A stretch of DNA of 64,000 nt from Onthophagus taurus (GCF_036711975.1 NC_091968.1:29373001-29437000); one strand, 5' to 3'. Counted from the stretch's first letter, positions 13,101 to 24,280 are shown. Notes: generated by a model not told the origin, from the sequence alone. A program made the numbers and translations.

Positions 13101-15132
13101 AAGGAAAGATCTCAGTGTAGTAAAAAAGAATTCAAAGCCCTCCTTTTCTTGAAACATTTTTCTTAAAAATTTAATTAATAATTACATCGTTATGATGAAA
13201 ATTTTATGATAGAATATTATGTACATTAAATAGTAAGTACCCTAAGTACATATTTTATATCTTTAATTAATGTAACAACTTCATTAAAGGGCGTGAACTC
13301 ACAAATTATGTTAAAAATTAATAACTATATTTTGGTACACATTTTTAATAATTACTATGTATATATGTATTAATTTAATTTTAAAGAATATAATGTTTAA
13401 TGAACAACCCACATAAAGTTGATATTTAAAGCAATATTTAACGTCAATTTCACACAAAAGTACATATATTCTAATTTATTTGATGCATCTATGATAATTT
13501 ATAATTAAAGTCAATTATCTACAATAATTGCATTTCAAAGCTGCATAAAATACGCGCGAAGCACTTCAAACTCTTTAAAATTTACGATTCGCGCAAGCGC
13601 CTTCGCGACATGGGGGCACGACAAAGACAAAACATATATCATTCCGTCTGCTTTTGATGGAAACGCTCGCCACTCATTGCTTAGATAGGGAGTCAGCGAT
13701 ATAGGAGATAGTATATATATGTTATATACAAATCTTAGTTAACTCCTGGTTTTTATTATGTTTAAACAAATAAATAATTAAATTGACTACAGTTTACTTA
13801 AAATCCTCTTTGATTTTAAAACACCCGCCAAAAAATAGCTTTGAAAAATTACACTGTGCAAATGTGATTTTTCATTTTACTATTTTTACTCCTCCAAATT
13901 AAAAAATAGAGTATAGTTCAGAAATTCAATAAAAGATGGCGCTAATTACCCTTTTTCTTTCACTTCTTCTGATTATAATTTCAGTTTCATTGCTTGGATT
14001 AATAAAGGTTGAAGAATCTTGATCTGTATCTTCAAAATCTTCGAAAAAACCAGAGTCGTCTTTACTTGTACTTGGCTCATCATTTATGAGATGATTTTGA
14101 ACTACATCGCTAGAAAGTCGTGTTAGAACGATCGATGTCCTTCTTGGGCACAATTTTTTACATTTTTCTGATAAACTCATCGGGGGTTGGCCGTCGATTA
14201 AATAGCGTTCCAAAAATTTGTTGAATTTTTGATTAATTTCTGCGTTAAAATGCTCGACGGGATTGGAAATTTGTTCGTTACAAATGAAATGTTGAAATGC
14301 TTTATCGTACACGTCACAACCGATCGTATCTAAGTTTTTATTCTCTGTAAAATTATAAGCAAGCTTTCTTTGGATTTCTGGAAATAAAAAATCTAAATAA
14401 TTCGTTGCGTTATCACTATGATAATAACAATCTTCATCTATTTGAGTAACAAATCCACTATCGATGTACGGAGCCATAACATATTTTTTCGGGTACAATT
14501 TATTCCAACTTTTAAACCATTTTAGCCGTTGGAAAGGTTCCAAAGTGTCCGGATTAACTTCCGCCCCATCTAATTCATCGTCGAAATTGAATTCATCGAG
14601 ATCTAAAAGTGATTTACGAAAATATTTCTTCATTTTTAATCGAACCTTTTTCCAATCAACTGGGACTTCTTCCGGAGGTATTTCAACAACCGCTGTTTTT
14701 CGCCTTCTCTTCCCAAATTGGGCCTTTTCTTCGAGACGCTTTTCAGCTTCAACTTTCTCTGTGGAATCTTCCTCGTATGAGAGATACCTTTTTTGAGCAT
14801 TAATCGATAAATCCCATAATAAATCCACTTGTTTAGCATAAATTTGAAACGCATGATCTAAAAAACTAGCTGCTTTGGCGAAATTTAACGCAAATATACC
14901 GAGTTTGTGATAACTTTCTGATTTTTGGACGGTTTTATAAAACTCTATGAGTAACTGAATGTAAACAAAACAAGAAATAATAATCTTATTGGCCTCATTT
15001 ATCGCGATTACTTACTTGGGTTATATTAACATTAGCTTGATTTTGCTTAGTTAAAGGTTGGATTTTCTGAATTAAAATGTCAATGTTATTGTTTATATCG
15101 TTTTGCAAATCTTTCGCGGTTTGAACTTCCAT
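4122..15132 (-). CDS. NCAPH2: Condensin-2 complex subunit H2 (kleisin)
   Basis: Kleisin subunit of condensin II, which bridges the SMC2/SMC4 heads to shape mitotic chromosomes. Three coding exons on the minus strand: 15016-15132, 13950-14954 and 4122-4889, joining in phase 0 to give 629 aa, near the ~600 aa usual for the family. The N-terminal part carries the H2-type helix block (LNFAKAASFLDHAFQIYAKQ). The middle holds an acidic linker with DSGFFEDFED. The C-terminal part has the H2 C-terminal motif, FDIHEYGTKIINKL then EIARYFAAALQLVNSKNVQF, corresponding to the winged helix that contacts SMC4. The last intron (4890-13949) is 9 kb and loaded with transposons. The donor GGGTAATT and acceptor TTTTTAG are intact. 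It is divergent from the tetraspanin gene and convergent with the gene at 1146. Joining the two halves is inference from homology and phase. Confidence 0.85.
5103..5635 (+). mobile_element. Tigger/jerky-like (DDE_1) transposase C-terminal remnant
   Basis: A plus-strand reading frame (about 5115-5355) translates to LSLKDVVFLISESW with a following GWKHLF, the pattern downstream of the DDE_1 catalytic core in Tigger/pogo/jerky transposases. After a stop, another frame resumes with LDILTLRNIREKV, also typical of this C-terminus. No TIRs or catalytic core are present. It lies in the NCAPH2 intron, next to a CTAGAACTA foldback fragment at about 5040-5105. Confidence 0.6.
5640..6771. mobile_element. 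Non-autonomous TIR element with internal duplication
   Basis: Ends in a 15-bp inverted repeat (TTGTCCACGACTATT at 5640, complement ending 6771). Inside, a block beginning GTCCACGACT is repeated at 5641 and 6044, and a block beginning ATGATTTAAGCATAAATTA is repeated at about 5880 and 6570, so the element is partly duplicated. There is no coding capacity and I could not define a target-site duplication. Superfamily unknown. Confidence 0.55.
7024..10560. mobile_element. Non-autonomous piggyBac-type element (TTAA target)
   Basis: Flanked by TTAA on both sides (7020-7023 and 10561-10564), with a perfect 13-bp terminal inverted repeat CCCTTTGTGTCCC. TTAA duplication and a ~13-bp TIR starting CCC are piggyBac hallmarks. 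Each end also has a small palindrome near the tip (GGTACTTGAGAGTACC at left, GGTATTTTAAAGTACC at right). No transposase frame is present. The 3.5 kb interior is almost entirely a 190-bp tandem array. It sits in the NCAPH2 intron. Confidence 0.75.
7300..10525. repeat. 190-bp tandem array, ~16-17 copies, inside the TTAA element
   Basis: The phrase CTTACATTTTCGTATA recurs at 7492, 7682, 7872, 8062, 8252, 8442, 8632, 8825, 9015, 9205, 9395, 9585, 9775, 9966, 10156 and 10346, giving a strict 190-bp period apart from one 193-bp and one 191-bp step. Two variants exist after this phrase: A reads CCTAAAACTGTC, B reads CCGAAAAGTGTC. The leftmost unit, near 7300, is more diverged. Copies are otherwise very similar, implying recent amplification or homogenisation. 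Confidence 0.9.
10792..12685 (+). mobile_element. Mariner-type transposon, DUF4817 + DDE transposase, broken
   Basis: TIRs begin CAGGGTGATTTATAACATACGG and are flanked by TA at both ends; similarity between the ends continues inward for over 100 bp, with AGAACCGCTGATA near 11100 and its complement near 12525. The transposase starts at 11233 (MVMYSNEEYVDMLIIYGAAG), a DUF4817-type helix-turn-helix region. DDE motifs follow: WFMHDGCPAHFS for the second acid and PRSPDLNPLDFFLWG downstream. It is dead: a stop follows YPLRL at about 11638, there is a frameshift and probable small deletion near the first catalytic acid (~11720-11740), and stops lie at about 11802 and 12072. It lies in the NCAPH2 intron. 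Confidence 0.85.
12695..13728. mobile_element. 1.0-kb non-autonomous TIR element
   Basis: Terminal inverted repeats of ~35 bp run through TACTATCTCCTATATCGCTG at left and its complement at right (13691-13720). A second inverted pair, around CGTGCCCCCG, lies ~85-110 bp inside each end. The interior is AT-rich with no transposase. It sits within ~10 bp of the end of the mariner at 10792-12685. TA-rich flanks make a mariner-like target possible, but the superfamily is not certain. Confidence 0.65.
13729..13949. other. Residual NCAPH2 intron
   Basis: Host intron sequence between the TIR element and the NCAPH2 middle exon. The minus-strand splice donor lies at 13948-13949. Nothing else is seen. 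Confidence 0.5.
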
Positions 15133-15597
15133 GTTGTTTAAGTTACAACTTTCACTAAACTACTTGTACTAACTCGTAAAATCGACTTAATTCGCGGAAT
15201 TCATTGAAAAAAAATTAATGTTTTACGTTGAAGCATTTTTTAATCAAACGACGCCATTAAACACGCTATTAAGTACGCATGCGTAAAAAAAAACTTGAAA
15301 TAAATAAATATTACGTAATAATTACTCGATTTAATCTTATCTTTGTTTATTTTTATGCTTCAACATATTCTTAACAATTAATTTTAATTAATTAAACTTG
15401 AGGTTAAAGACTTGTCAAATTTGATTTATGTCATTTATGTCACATTTTCGTGTTCGGGTACGTTCGGGTTAACTCGTTCTTGAATCATCTTCCGCGTTTC
15501 CGGCGACTGTGATTCATCTCGTCTATCCGAGTTAATACCAAAAATAAATAAAAAAATTGAGCTGATTTCGAAAAAATCGACTTAAAACGTATTCGAG
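15133..15597. promoter_or_regulatory. Divergent promoter interval NCAPH2 / tetraspanin
   Basis: The 465 bp between the NCAPH2 start (minus) and the tetraspanin start (plus). The half nearer the tetraspanin gene (about 15470-15535) is less AT-rich and probably holds its 5' leader. No TATA box is evident for either gene. Assignment as a shared promoter region rests on gene arrangement. Confidence 0.45.
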
Positions 15598-18500
15598 ATG
15601 GGTTTGGGTGCTTGTTTGGGCATCATCAAGTACCTTTTGGTCATCGTTAACTTAATATTTTGGGTGAGCGTTTTCATTCTCCTTTCTCCACCTAATTCCA
15701 GGCACAAACAGCCATTTTAAACGCATTCAATCGATCCAAGTCGCCCGGATAACAATAATAAACAAAACAATCTTATCATTTTTGTTTTTTATTGATTATT
15801 GCTCATTTTTCGTCAACTTCCGGTTCTAACTTTGTTATTTTTAAAGATGATTAGGTCGAGTTTGGGCTTATTTTACAAGATTTTTATTTTTATATCAAAA
15901 TATTTAATGTAAATAACGAGAATTTTATGTAACTGGCAATACATGAATGCGGTAACGCCAGTTATGAAACTACTATACACTTGCACTGTCCGACATAAAA
16001 TGCAACATAGTTTAATAGAATAGACATTGACGTCCTAATGATAAACCTAAGTTTTTGGCCTTCTTACGAGACGTAACGTAGGGCTAAACCCAAATGATTC
16101 TAGTACTATAGTTCGTATTTTTTCTATAATACTTGTCAATGTAAATTATTTAGGGTTTTTGTTGGTATTATCTAGGACCCTTATAAAATTTATGTTGTTT
16201 TCATGATTTTTAGTAACATTGTCAGTAACTAATTAGTTGAGGTTAAAATACTAATAAATTTTTAGATAAATACGATTTTGACGAAGTACATATTTGTTAT
16301 AAAAACGTGCTACAACGTAATTAAATAGAATAAAATACCTTTTCTAGGTAAGTAAATGGCAAATAAACACCCCACAACACTTTTTATGCCCCTTTTCTTT
16401 TTGAATAACGAAAGCTCAAACGTCAATGTGACATATTTACTTCAAAACATGATAAAACAAAACTCCCTGTTAATTTTACCAACTTTACAACAATTTGACA
16501 GGTATTATAGAAAAAAAATGAACTATAGGTATAGCGTTAGTTCTACATAGCAACAGTGCCAGTGTAAAACTGGAACTAACACTAGACCTAGAATTAGAAA
16601 CATTTGGGTTTAGCCATGTACTTAAAATACAACAAATGTGAAAAACGGATATGGTTATTGTTATGATTATCATGATTTCAATAAAATTATTTGGAATATC
16701 CTACAATTAGAGGTTAACTAATTGTTAATGTAAACACGAAAATATTATCAAATACATTTTATTATTATAATGTTTTATATTATGAAGTGATCCACTTCTT
16801 ATATGGTGCGTGGCTCTCCGTTAAACGCTGATTGACGTTTCAAAAGAAAACCTTACTTAACATTCTATCACGTCATTCATCAAGCAAAATTAAAAAACGT
16901 CAATTTTGACAGTTAAACGTCAAAAATGACATTTTTATTACAAACTGGAAACAAACATCAAAAATGACAATTTCAACATGAAGTTCGTGATTTAATCTTG
17001 ATTTTAAAGCTTTAATTTTGTCTCAAAAACGTTAAAAATGATCGCTTAATGAATTATATTTCATATTATACTTCAAAATTAACCCATACATTAAAATTTA
17101 CGCTTCAAATGTCACAAATATGTAAATTAACCTTCAACGTTGACAATTAAACGTCAAAAGTGACAGCTAATATTAAAGTATTAAATTTAATTCAATCAAA
17201 AAACGTCAATTTTGATAGTTAAACGTCAAAAATTACATTTTTATTACAAACTGGAAACTTAAACATCAAAAATGACACTTTCAACATGAAGTTCGTGATT
17301 TTATCTTGATTTTAAAGCTTCAATTTTGTCTCAAAAACGTTTAAAATGATCGCTTAATGAATTATATTTCATATTATACTTCAAAATTAACCCATACATT
17401 AAAATTTACGCTTCAAATGTCACAAATATGTAAATTAACCTTCAACGTTGACAATTAAACGTCAAAAGTGACAGCTAATATTAAAGCATTAAATTTAATT
17501 CAATCAAAAAACGTCAATTTTGATAGTTAAACGTCAAAAATTACATTTTTATTACAAACTGGAAACTTAAACATCAAAAATGACAATTTCAACATGAAGT
17601 TCGTGATTTAATCTTGATTTTAAAGCTTTAATTTTGTCTCAAAAACGTTTAAAATGATCGCTTAATGAATTTTATTTCATATTATACTTCAAAATTAACC
17701 CAGACATTAAACTTTACGCTTCAAATGTCACAAATATGTAAATTAACCTTCAACGTTGACAATTAAACGTCAAAAGTGACAGCTAATATTAAAGCATTAA
17801 ATTTAATTCAATCAAAAAACGTCAATTTTGATAGTTAAACGTTAAAAATTACATTTTTATTACAAACTGGAAACTTAAACATCAAAAATGACAATTTCAA
17901 CATGAAGTTCGTGATTTAATCTTGATTTTAAAGCTTTAATTTTGTCTCAAAAACGTTTAAAATGATCGCTTAATGAATTATATTTCATATTATACTTCAA
18001 AATTAACCAAAACATTAAAATTTACGCTTCAAATGTCACAAATATGTAAATTAACCTTCAACGTTGACAATTAAACGTCAAAAGTGACAGCTAATATTAA
18101 AGTATCAAATTTAATTCAATCAAAAAACGTCATTTTGATAGTTAAACGTCAAAAATTACATTTTTATTACAAACTGGAAACTTAAACATCAACAATGACA
18201 ATTTCAACATGAAGTTATTGATTTAATATTGATTTTAAAGCTTTAACAAAATTAACCAAAACATTAAAATTTACACTACAAATGTCACAAATATGTAAGT
18301 TAACCTTCAACGTTGACATTAAACGTCAAAAGTGACAGCTAATATTAAAGTATTAAATTTAATTCAATCAAACTGATCTGGAAAAATTAAGAAACGTCAA
18401 CTTTGACAGTTAAACGTCAAAAATAACATAATAACTTTCTAGTTCTAGTTCTCTTTCTAGAACTAGAATCATTCGGGTTTAGCAGTCTTGAGACGTGCTG

Positions 18501-19950
18501 CTAAACCCAAATGATTCTAGTTCTAGGTATAGTGTTAGTTCTATATAGTAACAGTACTGGTGGAAAACTAGAACTAACACAAGACCAAGAGAAACGAGCG
18601 GCTAAATCCGATTGTTTCTAGTTCTAGGTCTCGTGTAAGTTTTGTGTAGATTACATACTTTTATTGAAGTAAAACTAGTATTTTGTTAGTTCTAGTGATA
18701 ATGCTAGTATAAAGCTAGAACTAACACTAGACCTAGAACTAGAAAGTATTGGGTTTGTTTGAATGTTTCTAGTTCTAGGTCTAGTTTTACTTCAATAAAA
18801 GTATGCAACATAGTGATATCACTAGAACTAACATTAAACCTAGAACTAGAAACACAAACAAATAAACGAAATGTTTCTATTTCTAGGCCTACTGTTAGTC
18901 TAGTTGTATTTGTTATCCAGCACTAGATTATTGTATATTTTTATTATCTATAACGGAGACTGCCTTCCCCATATTAATCCATTATATTGAGGTTTTACTG
19001 TAATGTCAAATTATTTTGACAAGTTGCATTTTATGTGAGACAAAGCCCTGGTTTCTATAGAAATATATGTTTGTATATTGCATCTTAAGTAAAATTCCAC
19101 TGTATAATTTTTTTAGATAACTGGTTTAGCAACCGTAGCTCTCGCAGTATGGATGCTTGTCGATCAAACTTTCTACGTTTCAATGGCCCAAGATACAAAT
19201 AACTACTACATATCGACTTATCTTCTCCTCGCAGCTGGTGTTTTATTGGTTATCGTGGCATTTTTGGGATGTTGCGGCGCATTTAGAGAGAATTCATGCC
19301 TTTTAGTTTCCGTTAGTTTGCTCACTCATAACTCATAAAACACTTTTTTCACAATTTTTTCCCTTTTAGTTTTTCTGCTTATTGCTAATCATTCTCGTTG
19401 CGGAAATCGCGGCAGTGATTTGGGCTCATATGCATGGAGATACCTTAGAGCCTGTTATTAGAAATTTCGTAAAAACAACCGTTCGCGATGAATACAGAGA
19501 TAACGAGAATCGCCGTGCTACTTTTGATGCTATCCAACACAGGGTGAGTTACGTAACAAAATTAATCTAAAATTAGTTCTTAAATTTAATTTTTCAATTT
19601 AGTTACAATGTTGTGGAGCCGATGGTCCTTCAGATTGGATTGCGGACAAAGAGATAGCATTCAAACCTATTTCCGATGGGACCAAATACAACATTCCGAA
19701 AAGTTGTTGCCGCGAAAATGTCGCCGAAGAAAAATGCGAAAGCTCGCTTCGAGTTGATGTTGGGGGTATAATAGACCCTAACCTCATTTACCAAGAGGGG
19801 TGTATCACGAAAGTCGCTGCATACATCCGGAATAACATCAATATCTTCGTGGGAATTGGATTTGGAATAATGTCTGTTGAAGTTTTGGGGCTCGTGTTCT
19901 CTTTAATTTTAACCTTCGCCATTAATAAAGGTGGCAGATACAAGGCTTAA
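15598..19950 (+). CDS. Tetraspanin
   Basis: Four-pass membrane scaffold protein. Exons 15598-15663, 19117-19311, 19370-19543 and 19603-19950, all phase 0, give 260 aa, the usual tetraspanin length. TM1 spans the exon 1-2 join (YLLVIVNLIFW then ITGLATVAL), TM2 is LLLAAGVLLVIVAFLGCCGAF, and TM3 is CLLLIILVAEIAAVIWA. The large extracellular loop has six cysteines in the family order (LQCCGADG, KSCC, EKCE, EGC). TM4 is IFVGIGFGIMSVEVLGLVF, followed by a short tail. Lengths, the CCG motif and the phase 0 joins make the family secure; I cannot say which insect tetraspanin it is. The first intron is 3.45 kb and holds a satellite array and foldback repeats. Confidence 0.93.
16540..16612. repeat. Partial CTAGAACTA foldback repeat
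   Basis: One arm of the foldback family: AGTGTAAAACTGGAACTAACACTAGACC followed by an ATTCGGGTTTAG-like tip (seen as CATTTGGGTTTAGCC at 16599-16613). The partner arm is missing. Confidence 0.55.
16840..18420. repeat. 308-bp satellite, ~5 copies, in a tetraspanin intron
   Basis: The phrase ACGTCAATTTTGAYAGTTAA recurs at about 16897, 17203, 17511, 17819 and 18127, with a truncated unit at 18393. Each unit also carries ATGAAGTTCGTGATTTA and CAACGTTGACAATTAAACG. The last full unit has lost ~40 bp. The same repeat is present in reverse orientation at 62850-64000. Confidence 0.9.
18430..18900. repeat. Cluster of CTAGAACTA foldback repeats
   Basis: Several head-to-head and broken copies of a foldback with arms made of CTAGAACTAACACTAGAC-like words and a GC-rich hairpin. 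The hairpin at about 18470-18512 has AGCAG/CTGCT where other copies have AGCCG/CGGCT, so both sides of the stem changed together. Flanking half-copies share an ATTTTTATTG / TACTTTTATTGAAGTAAAAC word. Confidence 0.7.
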
Positions 19951-20744
19951 GTTGAACATTCGATGAATCTGATAAATTATTATTTTGTTATCGATTTTTT
20001 AATTTTTATATTTCATATTTAATTTTTCTTGTACATAAATCGTTTGGATCTGAGGAATTGCGAATATTTAAAAGTAAAAAAAAATGGAATCTAAGAGATC
20101 TATTTTAATATGAGATGGTATATTGAGCGTTATCTATCAAGATTGATAAATTTATATAAATATATCTAATAAAAATATCAAAAAATAACTATTTAATGTG
20201 CCATAAATGTCTATATCAAGAAGAGCTTATTTTATTTTTTTATTAAGTACTGATTATTTAATAAGTTTTAATGGTTTAATTCTCTCTAATTCTATTAATG
20301 TGTTCAATAACATATACATTTCAATTTTACTGAACGCAATAGTTGTGTTTTCTTTATGTTGGTAGTTTACTGTGTTCAAAAAAATGCATGCAATTTAGTG
20401 TAAAAGAAAAACAAGTAGATTTGAAATGAGAAAAAGTAGATTTGTGCCAAACTTTCATAGATGCTCAACTAGATACTCTAACTTTTCAGTTCAATCATCA
20501 CAAAAACATTGACAAAAAAAAATTTGCGAACTGTCAATGTCATTTAATTTAAACTCACAAAAAAAATTATGTAACTAGGGGTTGTGATTGTTATATTTTA
20601 CAATTTACTTTTTTAAATGCAAATTTTGACCAGTTTTAGTCTCTAACAACTATCCTAATTAAGTAACAAATAAATGTGTCTAATTTTCAAAAAACTTTTT
20701 TATTTATTTTTCCCAAAATCAAATCCAACATATAATAAGGCTCA
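19951..20744. other. Tetraspanin 3' flank and gene-free DNA
   Basis: The tetraspanin 3' UTR lies at the left, with candidate AATAAA-like signals near 20165. The rest is AT-rich with no coding exon I can support. Confidence 0.45.
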
Positions 20745-20870
20745 CGGGCCTGGAGATCTATCTATAGAGCTAATCAAACATGCCACCATGAAAATCTGGG
20801 AAATAATTTGCAAGATATTTGATAAATGTGTTAGAGGAGAAGACATAACGTAATCACTTGGAATATTATA
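20745..20870 (+). mobile_element. LINE reverse-transcriptase fragment
   Basis: A short plus-strand frame reads AHGPGDLSIELIKHATMKIW and continues to FDKCVRGEDI. This corresponds to the early fingers region of a LINE RT (GPDGI..ELIK...F..C...G..P in many families). It is only ~120 bp long, with stops on both sides. The clade is not determinable. Confidence 0.5.
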
Positions 20871-20879
20871 TGGAAGAGT

Positions 20880-21245
20880 CCTAGAACTCCTAGAACACTA
20901 GACCTAGAACTAGAAACATTCGGATTTAGCCGCACGTCTCTCAAGACGGCTAAACCCGAATGATTCTAGTTCTAGGTATAGTGTTAGTTCTATATAGTAA
21001 CAGTGCTAGTACAAAACTAAGACGAACACTAGAACTAGAAACATTCGGGTGTAGCCGCACGTCTCTTAAGACGGCTAAACCCGAATGATTCTAGTTCTAG
21101 GACTAGCATTAGTTTTAGTGATAATGCTAGTGCAAAACTACAACTAACACTAGATCTAGAAACATTCGGCTTTAGACGCACGTCTTTCAAGACGGCTAAA
21201 CCCGAATGATTCTAGTTCTAGTGTTGGTTCTAGTTTTAATGCAAT
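20880..21245. repeat. Three tandem CTAGAACTA foldback hairpins
   Basis: Three hairpin cores of the form CATTCGG-TTTAGCCG...CGGCTAAACCCGAATG, at about 20917-20964, 21043-21090 and 21167-21205, spaced ~125 bp. They are joined by arms rich in CTAGTTCTAG and GTTAGTTCTA. This is the cleanest tandem example of the family in the window. Confidence 0.75.
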
Positions 21246-22713
21246 AAAAATATACAACACAGTGATATCTAATGCTAACTATTGTAGTTCGTTACAAGAT
21301 TTACGAGTATTCATAATAAGTCAAACCATCAATGAATGACATTGAAGTGGTTACAAGAATTGATAATATTGACAATATAACGAATGGGTGTAGATCTTTT
21401 TATTCAGAAACAATATACAGGGTGTTCCGGTGACTCGGGGCATAAAATTAAATTAATTACATCGCCCATAATGCCAGCCCAAACGTTAAGAGAAAATCTC
21501 CATTGTGATTTCCAAGTTTTCTTAAATCTTGGATTTTCGTCCGCCCAACTATGTAAATTTCTCAAATTGATTTAGAAAAAGTGGATTCATCTGTAAAAAG
21601 CACTTTTTCTAAAAACTGATCATCAACTTGGATTTTGTGCTGCATTATTTGGCAATATTGCAGTCGCAGTGGGTAATCAGCCAGTCGAACTTCCTAAACT
21701 TTGTAACAATGAAATGGATAAAGCTGTTGCTCGTGAAGATCACGCCAGACAGTTGTTTTTGAAGTTAAAAAATGCCTCGCCATATCCAAAGTACTAGCTG
21801 TAGTATTTTCTTCTACGTAGTCTAGAATATCTTCTTCTAGTTCGGGTGATCGGACTGATCTTACGTTAATGTTGTTAAACGGGTTTCAATCCTTAAAAAT
21901 GTTTATCGATTGGGCGCTCTGCGATTCGGAAATTTCTCCTGATAACGGTTAGCGGCTGCTTGACATTGCCCTAATGTCAAAATCATGTCAGTTTGTTCAC
22001 TAAATGTGTAACTCTCCATTTTGAACACTTAAAATTAATAAAAACTTAACTATAGTAGAAACCACGAGAGCTGGCAGTGACAGATCGCTTAAAAATGGTA
22101 TGAATCAAGATATGGACGTACGACTTAGATTATTTCACCACATACATTTAAATGTAGGTTATGTTAGTAATGGAGGTTATATGTCAAACATTGTCAAAGA
22201 TATTATTTAATGATTTTCCTTTCAAAGAAAACATTTTCGGCTTGTGAAAACAGTAACAGATTCATGACAACGCTCACAAGACGTTTCGATTTGAGGTTAT
22301 AATCCGTTACATCCCTTAGAAGAACAGACGTACTTTTTCGACGTGGCCATTTGAATTGTACAGCAGACATATTAAAGTAATACTATCTCTTTCTAACACA
22401 CATTACTCTCTAGTGGTTTGTGAACTACGTATGGCATTTGTAAGAGCGGAAAACGCTGATTTACTGCTAGCTCTCGTGGCGTCTACTATAACAAAGAACT
22501 ATCGTTTGTGTTTAAACGATATAAGCAAGTTGACAGCTCAATTTGTTTTTTTAATTGCCATGGCCAACCTTGACTTTTTCGAAGATTTTTGTTTTTTAGT
22601 GTTACCATTGAAATCGAAGCTAAATATTTTCGCGTATAACTCGAAAACGGTCAATGTTATCAAAATTTTCAAAGAGTGATAAAAGTTTCTAAAATAAATT
22701 TTCTATTAAAAAG

Positions 22714-22976
22714 CAAGGTCTATAGAACATAAGGTTACCCAATACCGATTCTCCTCCTCTGAGAGGCAAGGTGGGTCAGTGACGTAGCTGGTTCTATGAA
22801 CAACACAACACGATGCGAGGTTTAAATATTTTATATAGACTGTACCACAGTATAGGCACGTCGTATAGGCTATCTTTTATTCTGACTGTATCGAACCAGT
22901 GACGTCAATCTGCGGGGTAATAATCGATACTACAGAGGCATAGGGAATGAGGTAACCTTATGTTCTATAAACCTTG
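22714..22976. mobile_element. 263-bp MITE, CAAGG ends, 9-bp target duplication
   Basis: TIR of ~26 bp starts CAAGGTCTATAGAACATAAG at left; the right end is its complement with one mismatch. It is flanked by perfect 9-bp repeats ATTAAAAAG (22705-22713 and 22977-22985). The interior has two GTGACGT words and is less AT-rich than its surroundings. A 9-bp duplication suggests a Mutator-like target preference, but the superfamily is not proven. Confidence 0.75.
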
Positions 22977-23689
22977 ATTAAAAAGTACAAAAATAAATGT
23001 AGGGTTACGAGCGAACAAAAAAGTTCTGGGCATACAAATTTTATGGACAGCTGTATAGCATGATTGCCGCCGCCCGATCAAAGTCAAAATTGGTTCATTG
23101 ATTTTGCTTGATATTTGTTAACCCTGTACCAAATTTCAACGCTCTACCATAAAAGGTATAAAAGGGCCTGTTACGCCTGTTCAAACCGTGGATTACATTT
23201 GCTTCATGCTTTCTACAGCAAAGTGTCGTAGATTTCATGTTCCAAGACTCTGTTTGGTTTACTTATGATGTCACTCTTACAAGGGAAGGATGTTTTGACT
23301 TTTCTAATTCCCGTCTGTGGGTACATCTGCTGACGTTGATGTCATATTTCAAGTAAGAGTTAATTGCTTGGTCGTCAGGTGCCAGAGGCAAAAGGAAAAG
23401 GTAGGAGGAACAACTAAAGCAATCAGTCTCCCAGGTTGGACCACCGGCACCGGTTGCCCTAGTGGAAAAATTACATACATTTAATGCAATACAAATTCAG
23501 CACATTTTGTGTGCACCCAAATGTGACATTTGATGCACAGCATCATGTCTGCTTCTTTTTCTTCCTCACACATAAAGAAAACCATGTTATTTTAGTTTGT
23601 CTCTTTTGTTTTTTTGTTCAAAATTTGGTTAGTTCTTTCTTGTTTTATTGCAGTGTAAAAGATTTTTCTTGTTTGTTATTAATGTAGCT

Positions 23690-24035
23690 TTCTGGGCAAT
23701 TCCTCTAGCTCGAGAAGATAGTGGTCCTGGCAGGGATTCAGTTTTGGAGGCGGTGACACTTCATGGAGAACGTTCTCAAAATTTTCCATTTTTCTAGTTC
23801 TACATACATCAACAACAGTGTCATCGCCTTCACTATCACTTGATGACATCGATATTGACTCAGAGTCAGTACTTGGTTTAGGCTGCAAAATATATGATGG
23901 TGCAAATTGGCTATCTTGAAAGACATGTCGATTAACAGCCCAAATACCAGAGGCACGGAAAGCAGTCTCGGCAGTTGCAACTGTAACTGCTTTGCCATAT
24001 GCTTCATTCAGTAATTTACAAATCTGCATTTGGCT
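23690..24035 (-). mobile_element. Tigger/pogo-like (DDE_1) transposase fragment
   Basis: A minus-strand frame reads LLNEAYGKAVTVATAETAFR then ASGIWAVNRHVFQD, matching the F..A...A.....A..GF...GI.P.NR..F.D pattern downstream of the catalytic core in DDE_1 transposases. A serine/acid-rich tail follows. The frame begins abruptly at about 24035, so the core is missing. It lies inside the composite mariner. Confidence 0.6.
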
Positions 24036-24280
24036 TATTTTGTCCCTTTAATATAAAATATTTAGAAAAATGTGTTAAAATTTCTGAACTTTGATGGCCC
24101 ATATCTTGGCCATTTGAAGACTTTTATAATAATTTTTTATCACGAATCATCATCATTTTTGCTCTAGTATATGAGGTTAATTTTATGCCTCGAGTCACCG
24201 GAACACCCTGTATAGTTTAATTAAAAGTCTTACTAGAATTGCACTTTGACCCAGTGGTAAAATTAATGGGAAAATATTAA

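Larger units (their letters stand above)
21418..24210 (-). mobile_element. Composite mariner-type element with nested insertions
   Basis: Ends carry an inverted repeat starting CAGGGTGTTCCGGTGACTC (right end matches with one mismatch) between TA dinucleotides. On the minus strand from about 22025 down to 21430 lies a decayed transposase: MESYTFSEQTDMILTLGQCQ (DUF4817-like), EVRLADYPLRLQYCQIMQHK, and LFTDEST around the first catalytic acid. It runs straight into the left TIR soon after an NVWAG motif, so the rest of the catalytic domain is deleted. Several stops and frameshifts are present. The part right of 22700 holds a 263-bp MITE and a Tigger-like fragment, which accounts for the unusual length. 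Confidence 0.7.

Noticed and set aside
14464-14803. Plus-strand frames over NCAPH2
   Set aside because: Antisense shadows of the NCAPH2 middle exon, which has clear homology on the minus strand.
22356-22679. 107-codon open frame
   Set aside because: No motif, and it sits inside a decayed composite transposon; likely chance.
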